From contig NZ_JHWD01000013.1 of assembly GCF_000622225.1 (NCBI RefSeq), positions 58,042 to 122,041 of the forward strand: 64,000 nucleotides of DNA, read 5' to 3'. A model generated the notes under the pieces. That model saw nothing but the letters and a program-made list of their open reading frames with translations. It had not been told where the DNA came from and did no database searches. Of this stretch, positions 1 to 9,328 are shown piece by piece. The stretch comes from Roseomonas mucosa ATCC BAA-692 (lineage in GTDB: Bacteria; Pseudomonadota; Alphaproteobacteria; Acetobacterales; Acetobacteraceae). The position numbers and the translations under genes were made by a program. The number at the start of each line of letters is the position of its first letter. The first letter of the stretch is position 1.

Positions 1-176
1 ACGGCGCCGAAGCGCAGCTTCCGGGTGCGCTTGATCCGGTCCAGCGTGGGCTCGCCGCTCTCGGCGGGCGGGTTCTGCGCCGCGGCGGAAGGGATACCCA
101 GCGAGGCACCGAGCCCCGACCCCGCTGCGAGGGCCGCGAAGCCGCCGGTCCCGGCCATCAGGCGTCGTGAGATCAT
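1..176 (-). CDS. Extracellular solute-binding protein, N-terminal fragment
   Basis: This is the first 58 codons of a periplasmic binding protein; the rest lies left of the window. The start is the ATG whose A is at 176, with a GGGAAG-like ribosome site about 10 nt upstream. The N-terminus has a twin-arginine type signal (SRRLMAG, a hydrophobic stretch, then an AAAQ cleavage region). It is followed by a segment ending TLDRIKRTRKLRFGA, which is how mature family-3 (amino-acid type) ABC binding proteins usually begin. The ligand cannot be inferred from so short a piece. It is divergent from the helicase gene at 533. Confidence 0.72.
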   Translation of the reverse strand, partial: MISRRLMAGTGGFAALAAGSGLGASLGIPSAAAQNPPAESGEPTLDRIKRTRKLRFGA

Positions 177-532
177 GATCGAGACTTCCCTTTCCAAGGC
201 GGCCCCTCCCCAGGGCGAACGCCGGTCAAACATCGGTTATCCGTCCACGGCCTGGCTGCCGCCAGACCGTCCGCGCGACGAATGCGGTTCGGAAGGGGCG
301 TCCAGGCTCAGGCAACCGGCCGGGAAGGCCGATCCGGGGAGATGAATGCCGCCCTAGCAGCATCCGGGCCAGTCCCGCCCCGGATCGCCGCCAAGAGCCC
401 CTGCGAGCACCCCGATACCGCCGGGAGCGGATTTCAGGGCACGGAATCGCGCCATGGCAGGGCGCGAGCCGCATTCTCCGGCTCGGTGACGGTTGCCAAG
501 CGCCTCGGCCATTGCCACACACTCCGCCCGGA
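177..532. other. Divergent intergenic region, no gene supported
   Basis: This stretch separates the binding-protein gene (minus) from the SUV3-like helicase gene (plus). Open frames through it have arginine- and proline-rich translations with no recognisable motif and look like GC-driven artefacts. Promoters for both genes must lie here or just inside the genes, but I see no convincing -35/-10 pair. Confidence 0.4.
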
Positions 533-3487
533 ATGAGTCACCACGACACGCAGATGTTCGAGCCCCGGGTCAAGGCTGTCCTGGGGCCGACCAACACCGG
601 CAAGACGCATCTCGCCATCACGCGGATGCTCGCGCACAGTTCCGGCATCATCGGCTTCCCGCTGCGCCTCCTGGCGCGCGAGAACTACGACCGGATGGTG
701 GCCGCCAAGGGCGAGCAGCACGTCGCCCTGATCACCGGCGAGGAGAAGATCATCCCGCCCGAGGCGAGGTGGTTCGCCTGCACGGTGGAGGCCATGCCGC
801 TCGACCGGAAGGTCGAGTTCCTGGCGGTGGACGAGATCCAGCTCTGCGCCGACCCGGACCGGGGCCATGTCTTCACCGACCGGCTGCTGCACGCCCGCGG
901 CATGGTGGAGACCATGTTCCTCGGCGCCGAGACCATCCGGCCGCTGCTCCAGCGCCTCGTGCCCCGGGCGGAGATCGAGACCCGCCCCCGCCTGTCCCAG
1001 CTCACCTATGCCGGCCCGGCCAAGCTCACCCGCCTGCCGCCGCGCTCCGCCGTCGTCGCCTTCTCCGCCGGCGAGGTCTATGCCATCGCCGAGGCCATCC
1101 GCCGCCGCCGGGGCGGCTGCGCCGTGGTCATGGGCCGCCTGTCCCCCCGCACCCGCAACGCCCAGGTGGCGCTGTACCAGGAGCGGGAGGTGGACTTCCT
1201 GGTGGCCACCGATGCCATCGGCATGGGGCTGAACATGGATGTGGACCATGTCGCCTTCGCCTCCCTCACCAAGTTCGACGGCCACCGCTCGCGCGAGCTG
1301 AGCGCGCAGGAGGCCGCCCAGATCGCCGGCCGCGCCGGGCGCGGCATGCGCGATGGCACCTTCGGCGTCACCGCCGACTGTCCGCCGCTGTCCGACGAGA
1401 TCGTCGAGAAGATCGAGAGCCACCAGTTCGAGCCGCTGCAGACCCTGGCCTGGCGGAACTCGGCGCTGGACTTCGCCTCGCCCGAGGCGCTGCTGGAAAG
1501 CCTCGCCGCCCCGCCGCCCTTCGCCGGGCTGGCCAAGGGCAACGACGCGGACGACCACATCACCCTCGCAGCCCTGGCGCGGGACGAGGATGTCCGCCGC
1601 CTCGCCACCAGCCGCTCCCGCGTCAGTCTGCTCTGGGAAGCCTGCCAGATCCCGGATTTCCGCAAGCTGGCCGACGAGACGCACCAGAACTTCTGCGCCC
1701 GGGTGTTCAAGCACCTGGCGGAGGACGGGCACCTGCCGGAGGACTGGATCGCCTCCGGCATCGCCTCCTGCAACAATGTCGAGGGCGACCTCGACACGCT
1801 GATGGCCCGCCTCGCCTCGATCCGGGTCTGGAGCTTCGTCGCCGCCCGCAACGACTGGTTCCGCGACGCCGCCCGCTTCCAGGGCGAGGCGCGCGAGGCG
1901 GAGGACAAGGTGTCCGACGCCCTGCACGAGCGTCTGACCGCCCGTTTCGTGGACCGACGCGCGGCGCATCTGATGCGCAAGCTGGACGATGGCGAGGAGG
2001 AGCTGCTTTCCGCCGTCACCCGCCGGGGCGAGGTGGTGGTCGAGGGTCATCCGGTCGGCAGGATCTCCGGCTTCAACTTCGAGGCCGCGACCGAGGCCGG
2101 GGCCGGCGAGGAGGAGCGCAAGGCCCTGCTCCGCGCCGCCCGCCGGGCGCTGAAGGAGGAGATGCCGCGCCGCGTCTCGCTGCTGGAGGCCAGCAACGAC
2201 GACGCCTTCGGCCTCACCCCGCTGCAGCGCGTCACCTGGACCCTGCCCGGCTCCCCGCCGCCCGGCTCGCCCGGTCACGAGGCCGCCGAGATCGCGCGGC
2301 TCAAGGCCGGGCCAAGCCCGGACAAGCCGTTGGTCGAGCCGCTGAACTCCGAGTTCCTGGACAGCGCCCAGCGGGAGCGCGTGCGCGCCCGGCTGGCGAC
2401 CTGGCTGGAGAGCACGATCAAGAAGGCCATGGCGCCGCTGGAGGCTGCCGAGACCAAGGCGGCCGAGGATTCCAGCCTGCGCGGCCATCTGTTCCGGCTG
2501 CGGGAATATCTGGGCCTGGTGCCCGGCGGCACGGAGCGGGAGATCACCCCGGAGCTCCGCGCCAAGCTGAAGGCCATCGGCGTGCGGGCGGGGCGCTTCG
2601 CGCTCTACCTGCCGGAGATGCTGAAGCCCAAGCCCATGGGCCTGCGCGCGCAGCTCTGGGCGCTGGCCGCCGAGAGCGCGGTGCCGCCGCTGCCGGTGGG
2701 CGGGCTGGTCTCGATCACCCCGCCCTCCAACTGGCCCGCCGGCTTCGCCGCGCAGATGGGCTGGGTGCTGGCGGGCGAGGTGATGATCCGCCTGGACGTC
2801 GCCGAGCGCGTGGCGGGGGAGCTGGGCCACCTGACCCGGCGCGCCCCGGCCCTGCTGCCCGGTGACATCGCCAGCCGCCTGGGCGTGAAGGCCGAGGCCC
2901 TGGCCCCGGCGCTGACAGCGCTGGGCTTCCGCCTGCTGAATGCCGAGCCGCTGCCGGAGGAGATGTTCGGCCCGCCGGCGCCGCTGATGGTGGCGGCCCG
3001 GCGCGACGAGCACCGCCACCATCCGCGCCACGACCAGCGCGGCCGGAACCAGCCCGGCAGGGGGCCGCGCCAGGGGGGCGAACGCGGCGAGCGTTCCGGC
3101 GGGGGAGCTTCCCGCACGGTGCCCGCCACCACGCCCGAAGGGGAAGCCCCCGCCGCGGCCGAGGGCGAGGCCGGGCAGGCCGGCACGCCGGCCGAGACGC
3201 CGCGCCCCCGCGAGGAGAGGCCGCGCGACGGCAACCGGCAGGGCCGCCAGGGTCATCGCGACGAGCGCCACGGCAAGGGCGGGCCAAGCGCGGGTGGCCA
3301 GGGCAACAAGGAGCGCGGCGACAGGCCAAGGGGCGACCGGCCGCGCGGCGACCGCCCCTTCTCCGACCGCGACCGGAAGGGTGGCGACCGCGAGCCCCGC
3401 GTCTTCCAGATCGGTGGCAAGCGCGACTCCGGCCCCGACCCGGACAGCCCCTTCGCGGCCCTGGCCAAGCTGAAGCTCGGCAAGTGA
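533..3487 (+). CDS. SUV3-like ATP-dependent RNA/DNA helicase
   Basis: A 984-residue superfamily 2 helicase related to mitochondrial SUV3, expected to unwind RNA or RNA/DNA hybrids in the cytoplasm. Near the N-terminus is the Walker A motif GPTNTGKTH (around residues 18-26), then a DEIQ Walker B motif. Motif VI reads QIAGRAGRG after an ATDAIGMGLNMD segment. The last ~180 residues are a low-complexity basic tail rich in Arg, Gly and Asp with repeated RGDRP units, probably an RNA-binding extension. The ATG at 533 is preferred because the family begins just before the P-loop; an in-frame TTG at 512 would add seven residues. The S4-domain gene follows 4 nt later, suggesting co-transcription and a shared role in RNA metabolism. 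Confidence 0.9.
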   Translation: MSHHDTQMFEPRVKAVLGPTNTGKTHLAITRMLAHSSGIIGFPLRLLARENYDRMVAAKGEQHVALITGEEKIIPPEARWFACTVEAMPLDRKVEFLAVDEIQLCADPDRGHVFTDRLLHARGMVETMFLGAETIRPLLQRLVPRAEIETRPRLSQLTYAGPAKLTRLPPRSAVVAFSAGEVYAIAEAIRRRRGGCAVVMGRLSPRTRNAQVALYQEREVDFLVATDAIGMGLNMDVDHVAFASLTKFDGHRSRELSAQEAAQIAGRAGRGMRDGTFGVTADCPPLSDEIVEKIESHQFEPLQTLAWRNSALDFASPEALLESLAAPPPFAGLAKGNDADDHITLAALARDEDVRRLATSRSRVSLLWEACQIPDFRKLADETHQNFCARVFKHLAEDGHLPEDWIASGIASCNNVEGDLDTLMARLASIRVWSFVAARNDWFRDAARFQGEAREAEDKVSDALHERLTARFVDRRAAHLMRKLDDGEEELLSAVTRRGEVVVEGHPVGRISGFNFEAATEAGAGEEERKALLRAARRALKEEMPRRVSLLEASNDDAFGLTPLQRVTWTLPGSPPPGSPGHEAAEIARLKAGPSPDKPLVEPLNSEFLDSAQRERVRARLATWLESTIKKAMAPLEAAETKAAEDSSLRGHLFRLREYLGLVPGGTEREITPELRAKLKAIGVRAGRFALYLPEMLKPKPMGLRAQLWALAAESAVPPLPVGGLVSITPPSNWPAGFAAQMGWVLAGEVMIRLDVAERVAGELGHLTRRAPALLPGDIASRLGVKAEALAPALTALGFRLLNAEPLPEEMFGPPAPLMVAARRDEHRHHPRHDQRGRNQPGRGPRQGGERGERSGGGASRTVPATTPEGEAPAAAEGEAGQAGTPAETPRPREERPRDGNRQGRQGHRDERHGKGGPSAGGQGNKERGDRPRGDRPRGDRPFSDRDRKGGDREPRVFQIGGKRDSGPDPDSPFAALAKLKLGK

Positions 3488-3491
3488 CGGC

Positions 3492-3818
3492 TTGAGCGGC
3501 CCGGGCGTAGGCCCGAGAGGGGGCCAGAAGGGAGGGCAGGAGGGCCAGGACTGGCAGCGGCTGGATGCCTGGCTCTGGTGCGCGCGGGTGGCCAAGACCC
3601 GCGCCGCCTGTTCCCGTCTGGTCGAGGCCGGTGCCGTCCGCCTGAACCGCCAGCCGGCGGAAAAGGCCCACGCCCGGCTGCGGCCCGGGGATGTGCTGAC
3701 CCTGGCGCTCGGCGGCCCGGAGCACGGCCGCATCCAGGTCTGGCGCGTCCTGTCCCTCGCCATGCGCCGTGGCCCGGCACCCGAGGCCCGGCTGCTCTAC
3801 GAGGAACTCGCGGACTGA
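3492..3818 (+). CDS. S4-domain RNA-binding protein (Hsp15-like)
   Basis: A 108-residue protein with one S4 RNA-binding domain: the stretch RLDAWLWCARVAKTR followed by a segment with AGAVRLN is the S4 signature. Hsp15 (HslR) proteins bind 50S subunits carrying stalled nascent chains and help recycle them; that role is inferred from family membership. Translation starts at TTG 3492, 4 nt after the helicase stop, and there is no ATG in a sensible place before the S4 fold. The first 17 residues are a Gly/Gln-rich extension of no clear function. Confidence 0.85.
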   Translation: MSGPGVGPRGGQKGGQEGQDWQRLDAWLWCARVAKTRAACSRLVEAGAVRLNRQPAEKAHARLRPGDVLTLALGGPEHGRIQVWRVLSLAMRRGPAPEARLLYEELAD

Positions 3819-3958
3819 GCGGGGGCGGCGCGCCCTCCCCGGGAGATCGTGGGGACAGGGCTTCGTCCCGCGCCCTGCCATGTTCCGTCCTGGTGGCCTA
3901 GGCTTGCCCGCAGGCCGCGCGGCCCCTGCCGCCGGCGTCATCCTGCCGGATCGGGCCC

Positions 3959-4432
3959 ATGTCCAACGCCACTCCCGCCACCCGCTTCCTCGACAAGGCC
4001 GGTATCGCCTATGAGCGCCGGCACTACGACTACGCCCCGGGGGCGGAACGCATCGGGCTCCAGGCGGCGGAGGCCATCGGCGAGCCGCCGTCGCGCGTGC
4101 TGAAGACCCTGCTGGCCCGCGTGGATGGCAGGCCGGTCTGCGTGCTGCTGCCTTCGGACCGTGAGGCGAGCATGAAGCGCCTCGCCGCCGGCTTCGGCGG
4201 GAAATCGGCCGGGATGATGCCGCCCGGGGAGGCGGAGCGCCTCACCGGCTACCATGTCGGCGGCATCAGCCCCTTCGGCCAGCGGCGCCGCCTGCCCACG
4301 GCGATCGAGGAGGCCGCCATGGCCGAGCCCTATGTCTTCGTGAATGGCGGCCAGCGCGGCCTGCAGCTACGCCTGGCCCCGGCGGAGGCCCGCGACGCGC
4401 TGGAGGCCATCGCCCTGCCCCTGGTGGCCTGA
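3959..4432 (+). CDS. ybaK: YbaK/EbsC-family aminoacyl-tRNA deacylase
   Basis: A 157-residue single-domain editing protein that hydrolyses misacylated tRNA in trans; YbaK proper removes Cys from Cys-tRNA(Pro). The sequence has the family landmarks: an N-terminal segment with the YAPGAERIG stretch, SRVLKTLLARVDG leading into the conserved lysine region, and the GGISPFGQRR loop near the C-terminus. Its length is typical. Which member of the superfamily (YbaK, ProX or a relative) this is cannot be settled by eye. It lies between the S4 gene and fdxA with about 140 nt on either side and may have its own promoter. Confidence 0.86.
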   Translation: MSNATPATRFLDKAGIAYERRHYDYAPGAERIGLQAAEAIGEPPSRVLKTLLARVDGRPVCVLLPSDREASMKRLAAGFGGKSAGMMPPGEAERLTGYHVGGISPFGQRRRLPTAIEEAAMAEPYVFVNGGQRGLQLRLAPAEARDALEAIALPLVA

Positions 4433-4572
4433 TGCCGCCGCCGGGCAGGGGAACCGTCCCCACGGGGCAGACCGGCGGCATGAACGGCTTGCCGGAACGC
4501 CCCGTTCGCGCCATGTGACGCCGGAACTTTCGCCAGCGTGCCGGAAGAGATACCGGACAGGAGACTGCCGCA

Positions 4573-4905
4573 GTGACCTACGTCGTCACCGAGAACTGCA
4601 TCCGCTGCAAGTACATGGACTGCGTCGAGGTGTGTCCCGTGGACTGCTTCTACGTCGGCGAGAACTTCCTTGTCATCCATCCGGATGAGTGCATCGACTG
4701 CGGCGTCTGCGAACCGGAATGCCCGGCGGAGGCGATCCTGCCGGACAGCGACGATCGCGCGACCGCCTGGGCCGAGGTCAACCGCACCTATGCCCAGCAA
4801 TGGCCCAACATCACCCGCAAGGGCGAGGCGCCGGCGGATGCGGAGGAATGGAACGGCAAGCCGGACAAGGCCGGCCTGCTGAGCCCCAACCCCGGCAAGC
4901 CCTGA
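4573..4905 (+). CDS. fdxA: FdxA-type ferredoxin (3Fe-4S/4Fe-4S)
   Basis: A 110-residue seven-iron ferredoxin, a small soluble electron carrier. Cysteines at 9, 12, 17, 21 and 25 form the first cluster region ([17 protein letters not shown]), and the second motif [12 protein letters not shown] uses Cys40, 43, 46 and 50. The ~55-residue C-terminal extension beyond the clusters is typical of FdxA of alphaproteobacteria. The start is GTG at 4573, after an AGGAG-type site in the GACAGGAGACT stretch. The helicase/S4/fdxA/carD order is one I recognise from other alphaproteobacteria. Confidence 0.95.
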   Translation: MTYVVTENCIRCKYMDCVEVCPVDCFYVGENFLVIHPDECIDCGVCEPECPAEAILPDSDDRATAWAEVNRTYAQQWPNITRKGEAPADAEEWNGKPDKAGLLSPNPGKP

Positions 4906-5302
4906 GGCCTCTCCGGCGGCAGGCCCTTCTGCCCGCCGCCCTTCCGGTGGTCCTCCGCCGGGAAGACCCCTGCCGCCGTCCGTCGGGCCAGCCCCGGCGG
5001 CGGATGCCCCGCATGTGACGAGCAGCGGATTTTCTGGTATGGGGCCGCTCGTTTTCGGTCAAGGCATCCCCAATCTCCCGTGGCCGGCCCGTTCCGCCGC
5101 CCGGTCGGTTCCGTTCGAGCAGGGCGGGACCAGGGGAAGGACATGGCCCGATCCGGAGAAGGCAGCCCTCGCCGCGGGGCCGCGTTCATCCGCACTGGAG
5201 GTAGAGAATGAAGGCTCCCGCGCAAGCGCCAGCCCCCATCGTCATCCCCGGGGCCGCCCCCGGCGTCGCATCCGGATGGGACCAGCAGGGGAGTGTCCGT
5301 GC
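4906..5302. other. Intergenic region between fdxA and carD
   Basis: About 400 nt without a supportable gene. Just after fdxA, 4914-4940 can fold into an imperfect hairpin (GGCGGCAG against CTGCCCGCC with one bulge), perhaps a weak terminator. The stretch around 5029-5060 is less GC-rich and is the likeliest site for a carD promoter. The carD frame is open upstream through most of this region, but the translation there is Arg/Pro-rich and unlike CarD. Confidence 0.4.
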
Positions 5303-5962
5303 ATGAGCGCCGATCCGAAGCCGGAAGAGACCATGGCCGACGCCGCCCCCGCCCCGGCTCCCGAGGCCCGGGCCGAGGAAAGCCAGGCCAACTCCGTTCC
5401 CAGCGGCCCGATCCGCCCCGCCCCGCCGCCCAAGCCGCTCGGCAACCAGGGCAAGGACTTCAAGGCGGGCGACCATGTCGTCTATCCAACCCATGGCGTG
5501 GGCCAGGTGCAGGGCATCGAGGAAGTGCCTGTCGCCGGCACGACCCTGAAGGTGATCGTGATCACTTTCGAGGAGAACCGGATGACGCTGAAGGTGCCGA
5601 TGGCCAAGGCTCCTTCCTCCGGCCTGCGCAAGCTCGCCTCGCCGAAGGTGATGGACGAGGCCATGGCGACGCTGCGCGGCAAGGCCCGCATCAAGCGCAC
5701 CATGTGGTCGCGCCGCGCCCAGGAATACGAGCAGAAGATCAACAGCGGCGATCCGATCGCCATTGCCGAAGTGGTGCGCGACCTGCACCGCAACGCCGGC
5801 CAGCCGGACCAGTCCTTCTCCGAGCGGCAGATCTACGAGCTGGCGCTGGACCGCTTGGCCATGGAGGTCGCGGCGCGGGACAGCACCGACAAGATCAAGG
5901 CCACGGTGAAGCTGATGGAGCACCTGAACAAGGCTGACAAGAGCGCCGACAAGGGGGAGTGA
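5303..5962 (+). CDS. carD: CarD-family transcriptional regulator (CdnL-like)
   Basis: A 219-residue RNA-polymerase-binding protein. Residues ~1-55 are an Ala/Pro/Glu-rich leader; the RNAP-interaction (Tudor-like) domain begins at FKAGDHVVYPTHGVGQV and is followed by the helical CarD C-terminal domain (MWSRRAQEYEQKI and onward). CdnL proteins bind the RNAP beta subunit and stabilise open complexes at housekeeping and rRNA promoters (established for the family). The start at 5303 follows an AGGGGAG site; ATG 5333, behind GGAAGAG, is a real alternative that would remove ten residues. A strong hairpin terminator follows at 6009. Confidence 0.92.
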   Translation: MSADPKPEETMADAAPAPAPEARAEESQANSVPSGPIRPAPPPKPLGNQGKDFKAGDHVVYPTHGVGQVQGIEEVPVAGTTLKVIVITFEENRMTLKVPMAKAPSSGLRKLASPKVMDEAMATLRGKARIKRTMWSRRAQEYEQKINSGDPIAIAEVVRDLHRNAGQPDQSFSERQIYELALDRLAMEVAARDSTDKIKATVKLMEHLNKADKSADKGE

Positions 5963-6008
5963 TCCCCCTTCCCTTCCGGCCACGGGATGCGGACGGCGGA
6001 TATGGAAA

Positions 6009-6040
6009 AGGCCCCGGGGATCGCTCCCCGGGGCCTCTTG
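6009..6040. terminator. Bidirectional intrinsic terminator (carD / BI-1)
   Basis: A 12-bp perfect stem (6009-6020 with 6025-6036, AGGCCCCGGGGA paired with its complement) closes a 4-nt loop. On the minus strand the stem is followed by TTTT, so it is a canonical terminator for the BI-1 gene; on the plus strand it is followed by CTTGTCGTT and can also stop carD transcripts. It lies between the two convergent genes. Confidence 0.8.
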
Positions 6041-6077
6041 TCGTTCCGGCCCCCGTCCGGGCGGGGGCCGGGGCGGA

Positions 6078-6878
6078 TCAGTTGGACTGGTTCCGCACGC
6101 CCATGAACTGCAGCATGAACTGGAACAGGTTCACGAAGTTCAGGTAGAGGCCCAGCGCGTCGAAGACGGAACGCTTGGCGGCCTCGTCGCTGCCCTCAGC
6201 ATAGGCGAACTCGATGTAGTCCGCCTTGATGCGCTGCGTGTCGTAGGCGGTCAGTCCGGTGAAGATCAGCACGCCCAGGACGCTGATGGCGAACTGCAGC
6301 GCCGTGGAGCCGACGAACATGTTGACCAGCCCGGCGATGATGATGCCGATCAGGCCCATCATCAGGAAGCTGCCCATGCGGGTCAGGTCGCGGTTGGTGG
6401 TGTAGCCGTAGAGGCTGACCGCCGCGAACATGCCGGCCGTCACGAAGAAGGTCGTGGCGATCGAGGTGCCCGCGTAGATGACGAAGAGGTTCGCCATGCT
6501 GGCGCCCATCGCCGCGGCGAAGGCCCAGAACAGCGCCTGCACCGTCGTCTTCTGCATGCGGTTCACGCCGAAGGACAGCACCAGCACGAAGGCCAGCGGC
6601 GCCAGGATCGCGGCCCAGCCCAGCAGCGTGGGCTGCGTGACAAGGTAGCCGGACTGGGTGCGGCCCACGGTGTAGAAGGCCTGGGACAGCGCGGTGTTCG
6701 CGATGACATAGGCGACGACGCCGGTCAGCGCGAGGCCGGAGGCCATCCAGTTATAGACCCGCAGCATATAGGCGCGGAGCCCGGCATCCAGGACGGCGGC
6801 ATCCGTGCTCGCCCGCCCCAGAGGCTGGGTCCACGCCGAGCCGCCGGTCGTGAAGCGGTTGTCGGGACGCAGTGCCAT
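6078..6878 (-). CDS. Bax inhibitor-1/YccA family membrane protein
   Basis: A 266-residue inner-membrane protein with about seven hydrophobic segments and short loops after a ~40-residue cytoplasmic N-terminus. The order of segments, the loop containing TTNRDLTRMGSFLMMG and the LTAYDTQRIK motif near the last helices are typical of BI-1 (UPF0005, E. coli YbhL). Family members are pH-sensitive cation (Ca2+) channel-like proteins or stress modulators; the exact function in bacteria is unsettled. The gene is a single unit with its own terminator at 6009-6036. Confidence 0.92.
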   Translation of the reverse strand: MALRPDNRFTTGGSAWTQPLGRASTDAAVLDAGLRAYMLRVYNWMASGLALTGVVAYVIANTALSQAFYTVGRTQSGYLVTQPTLLGWAAILAPLAFVLVLSFGVNRMQKTTVQALFWAFAAAMGASMANLFVIYAGTSIATTFFVTAGMFAAVSLYGYTTNRDLTRMGSFLMMGLIGIIIAGLVNMFVGSTALQFAISVLGVLIFTGLTAYDTQRIKADYIEFAYAEGSDEAAKRSVFDALGLYLNFVNLFQFMLQFMGVRNQSN

Positions 6879-7834
6879 GGTGTGTTTAGGACTCCTCCTA
6901 GCGGGAATGAGGTTTGGGCCATCCCCGCAGTCACGGGACTATATGGACATTCTGTAATGCGGATCAATGGGCGAGAACGGCCCGGCCCCTCGGGCCGCCT
7001 CGCGCCAGGAGCCGCGATCGGATTCCGCCCCTTCCTTCTCCCGGCAGGGACCGGTGATATGGGGCGGCACACGACACATCCCAGCAGGATAACACGATCC
7101 CGCCGTTTCCGGCCGGATATCGCGCGGGCCGGGAATCGCCCCGAAGGAAAGAGCCTGCACCAAGCGCCCGGGCCTGAAAGACCATATCGGGAACGCACCG
7201 CGCCAGGACGCCACTCTCTTCGCCGGAACCCGCCGGTCCGAACCGGGACATGCCGATGCACCTCCTCTTCCCCAAGGGAATCTCCAGGGGCGTACCTGGG
7301 GAAGATGATGCGCTGATGGAGGAAGGACCATGGGCTTTCCGTGTCCTGCGGATTGCAAATGGTGACGGACTGGCACCTGGGGCGCCAGGACGCCCAGAAT
7401 TCAGCCGATCCGCGCCGGTTTCGCCCCCTCGCCGGATGCCGGGAGCCTTGCCGCCGGCTGTGACAGTGGAACGCGGCCCCGCGCTCTCGCACGCATGGAC
7501 CATGTCGTCGCGGGCGGTGGTTCCGGTGGCCTCGCGGCTTCGCCTGGCAGCGGCGCGACCGCGGCTGTCGCTCCCCAGGTCGTATCGGCCCAGCCGCTTC
7601 CCCAGACCTCGTCGGCCGGCTCCGTTCCCTGCCAGGGGTAACAGGCCGAAGCGCGATGCGTGAGCCTGAACATGGATGTGCCATCCAAAATATCTTTTGT
7701 TGTCTCTTTAATGATATTCTGGTGTCACGTCATGTCCTGTTTTCATAAAGCGCGCCCCTCGGCCGCTTTCTCGGGCAAAGTGGCCGGATGGAAGCGGGGC
7801 CGGAGGAAGCCTCCTCTCCGGCCCTCAGCCTGCC
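6879..7834. other. Gene-poor region, about 950 bp
   Basis: No frame on either strand gives a translation I recognise, and codon use in the open frames does not look like that of neighbouring genes. The segment 7676-7760 is clearly AT-richer than its surroundings and could hold a promoter. A short frame at 7495-7641 begins with a Rossmann-like glycine motif and may be a gene relic; it is listed separately. Confidence 0.5.
7495..7641 (+). pseudogene. Possible remnant of a GMC-type flavoprotein gene
   Basis: A 48-residue open frame begins MDHVVAGGGSGGLAAS and continues with GSGATAAVA before an early stop. The GGGSGG motif two residues after a hydrophobic strand resembles the FAD-binding N-terminus of GMC oxidoreductases (choline dehydrogenase type), where an SRL segment and an EAG motif would follow; those are missing or garbled here. 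Nothing after the stop restores such a protein. A chance match in GC-rich DNA is equally possible. Confidence 0.15.
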
Positions 7835-9328
7835 TCAGCCGAAGCCCATGAAGCCCGGGCTCTCGCGCAGCGGCACGGCGGCCTTGAGCTTCGCCAGGTC
7901 CGGCACCGGCCGGGCGGTGCGCGGGTCCCCGGCCAGCAGCCGCTCCAGCGCCGCCGCGACGGCCAGCACCTTCGCATCGCCGCCGCGCGGCCCGACGATC
8001 TGCAGGCCGAACGGCATGCCCCTGTGGTCCAGCCCCACCGGCAGCGAGATGGCCGGATGCCCGACCAGGGTCGCCGCATAGGCGAGCGCCAGCCAGTGGA
8101 AATAGGTCCGGGTCGGCACCCCGTCGATCTCGGCCGGGTAGAGCTCGGTCCAGGGGCGCGGGCTGAGCGTGACGGCCGGGGCCAGGATCACGTCATGGCT
8201 CTCGAAGAAGCCCTGCCAGCTCTTGTACATCGCCATCTGCAGCTTCATCGCCCGCACCACGTCGAGGGCGCTGTAGCCCAGCCCTTCCTCTACATTCGCG
8301 CGGACATTGGGGCCGACCTGGTCCGGCGTGTCGCGCACCTTCTCATGGAAGCCCGCGAGGAAGGACAGCGCGCGCAGCACCTCGAAGGACTCGTCGGCCC
8401 CGGCGCAGTCCGGCGTGGTGTCCTCCGCCCGGGCGAAGACATGGCGGAACAGGCCGGTCTTCTCGGCGAAGACCGCGCGGATGTGCTTCTCGGTCGGGGC
8501 GAAGCCGAAATCCGGCGTCAGCGCCACGCGCAGCGAGGCGAGGTCCACCGCCCCCGGCACGGCGAAATCCTCCGGGCGGCGGACCTGTCGGCCCTCGATG
8601 GTGGTGGCCAGCGGGTCGCCGGCATCGTCGCCGACCATGGTGGAGAGCAGCAGGCAGAGATCCGGCACGGTGCGCGCCATCGGCCCGAGCACGCCGAGCG
8701 CGGCCCAGCCCAGCGGCTTCTTCTCGTTCGGCACCAGGCCCGGCGTCGGGCGGAAGCCGACGATGCCATTATAGGCGGCCGGGTTGCGCAGCGAGCCGCC
8801 GGTGTCGGAGCCGGTGGCGACGGGCACCATGCCGCAGGCCAGCGCCACGCCCGAGCCGCCGGAGGAGCCCGCCGCCGAAAGCGACGGGTCGAAGGGATTA
8901 CCCGTCGCGCCATAGACCCCGTTGCGCGTATTGGCGCCGGCGCCCCATTCCGGCGTGTTGGTCTTGCCGAGCACGATCGCCCCCGCCTTGCGGGTATGGG
9001 CGACGATCAGCTGGTCCTTCTCCGGCACATGGTCGCGGAACAACGTGCTGCCATAGGTGGTGCGCAGTCCCGCCACATCCTCCAGGTCCTTCACGCCGAT
9101 GGGCAGGCCGTGCAGCGCGGGCAGCACATCGCCGCGCGCCACCGCCGCATCGGCCTCCTTCGCCGCCGCGCGGGCGCGGCCGTAGTCGCGCGCCACCATG
9201 GCGTTCACCGCGTGATCCACCGCCTCGATGCGGGCGATGCAGCTTTCCAGCAGCTCGGAGGCGGAAAGCTTCTTCCCGCCGATCAGGGCGCGCGCCTCGA
9301 CGGCGGAGAGATCACAGGGTTCGGTCAT
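7835..9328 (-). CDS. Amidase-signature family hydrolase
   Basis: A 497-residue amidase hydrolysing a carboxamide to acid and ammonia. The Ser-cisSer-Lys triad is visible with canonical spacing: Lys80 in GVKDLEDVAG, Ser155 in AGSSGGSG and nucleophile Ser179 in SDTGGSLRNPA (spacings 75 and 24, as in fatty acid amide hydrolase). The length is normal. The protein starts near the family's usual N-terminus (SAVEARALI...LSASELLESCIARI). No substrate can be inferred. It stands alone, about 300 nt from the methyltransferase gene on the same strand, and is unlike the GatA subunit in context because no gatB or gatC is adjacent. Confidence 0.9.
   Translation of the reverse strand: MTEPCDLSAVEARALIGGKKLSASELLESCIARIEAVDHAVNAMVARDYGRARAAAKEADAAVARGDVLPALHGLPIGVKDLEDVAGLRTTYGSTLFRDHVPEKDQLIVAHTRKAGAIVLGKTNTPEWGAGANTRNGVYGATGNPFDPSLSAAGSSGGSGVALACGMVPVATGSDTGGSLRNPAAYNGIVGFRPTPGLVPNEKKPLGWAALGVLGPMARTVPDLCLLLSTMVGDDAGDPLATTIEGRQVRRPEDFAVPGAVDLASLRVALTPDFGFAPTEKHIRAVFAEKTGLFRHVFARAEDTTPDCAGADESFEVLRALSFLAGFHEKVRDTPDQVGPNVRANVEEGLGYSALDVVRAMKLQMAMYKSWQGFFESHDVILAPAVTLSPRPWTELYPAEIDGVPTRTYFHWLALAYAATLVGHPAISLPVGLDHRGMPFGLQIVGPRGGDAKVLAVAAALERLLAGDPRTARPVPDLAKLKAAVPLRESPGFMGFG

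Noticed and set aside
434..3763. 1109-codon open frame on the minus strand, antisense to the SUV3-like helicase
   Set aside because: The translation is rich in Arg, Gly, Ala, Gln and His without motifs, while the plus strand encodes a full helicase. Long antisense frames are expected in DNA of this GC content.
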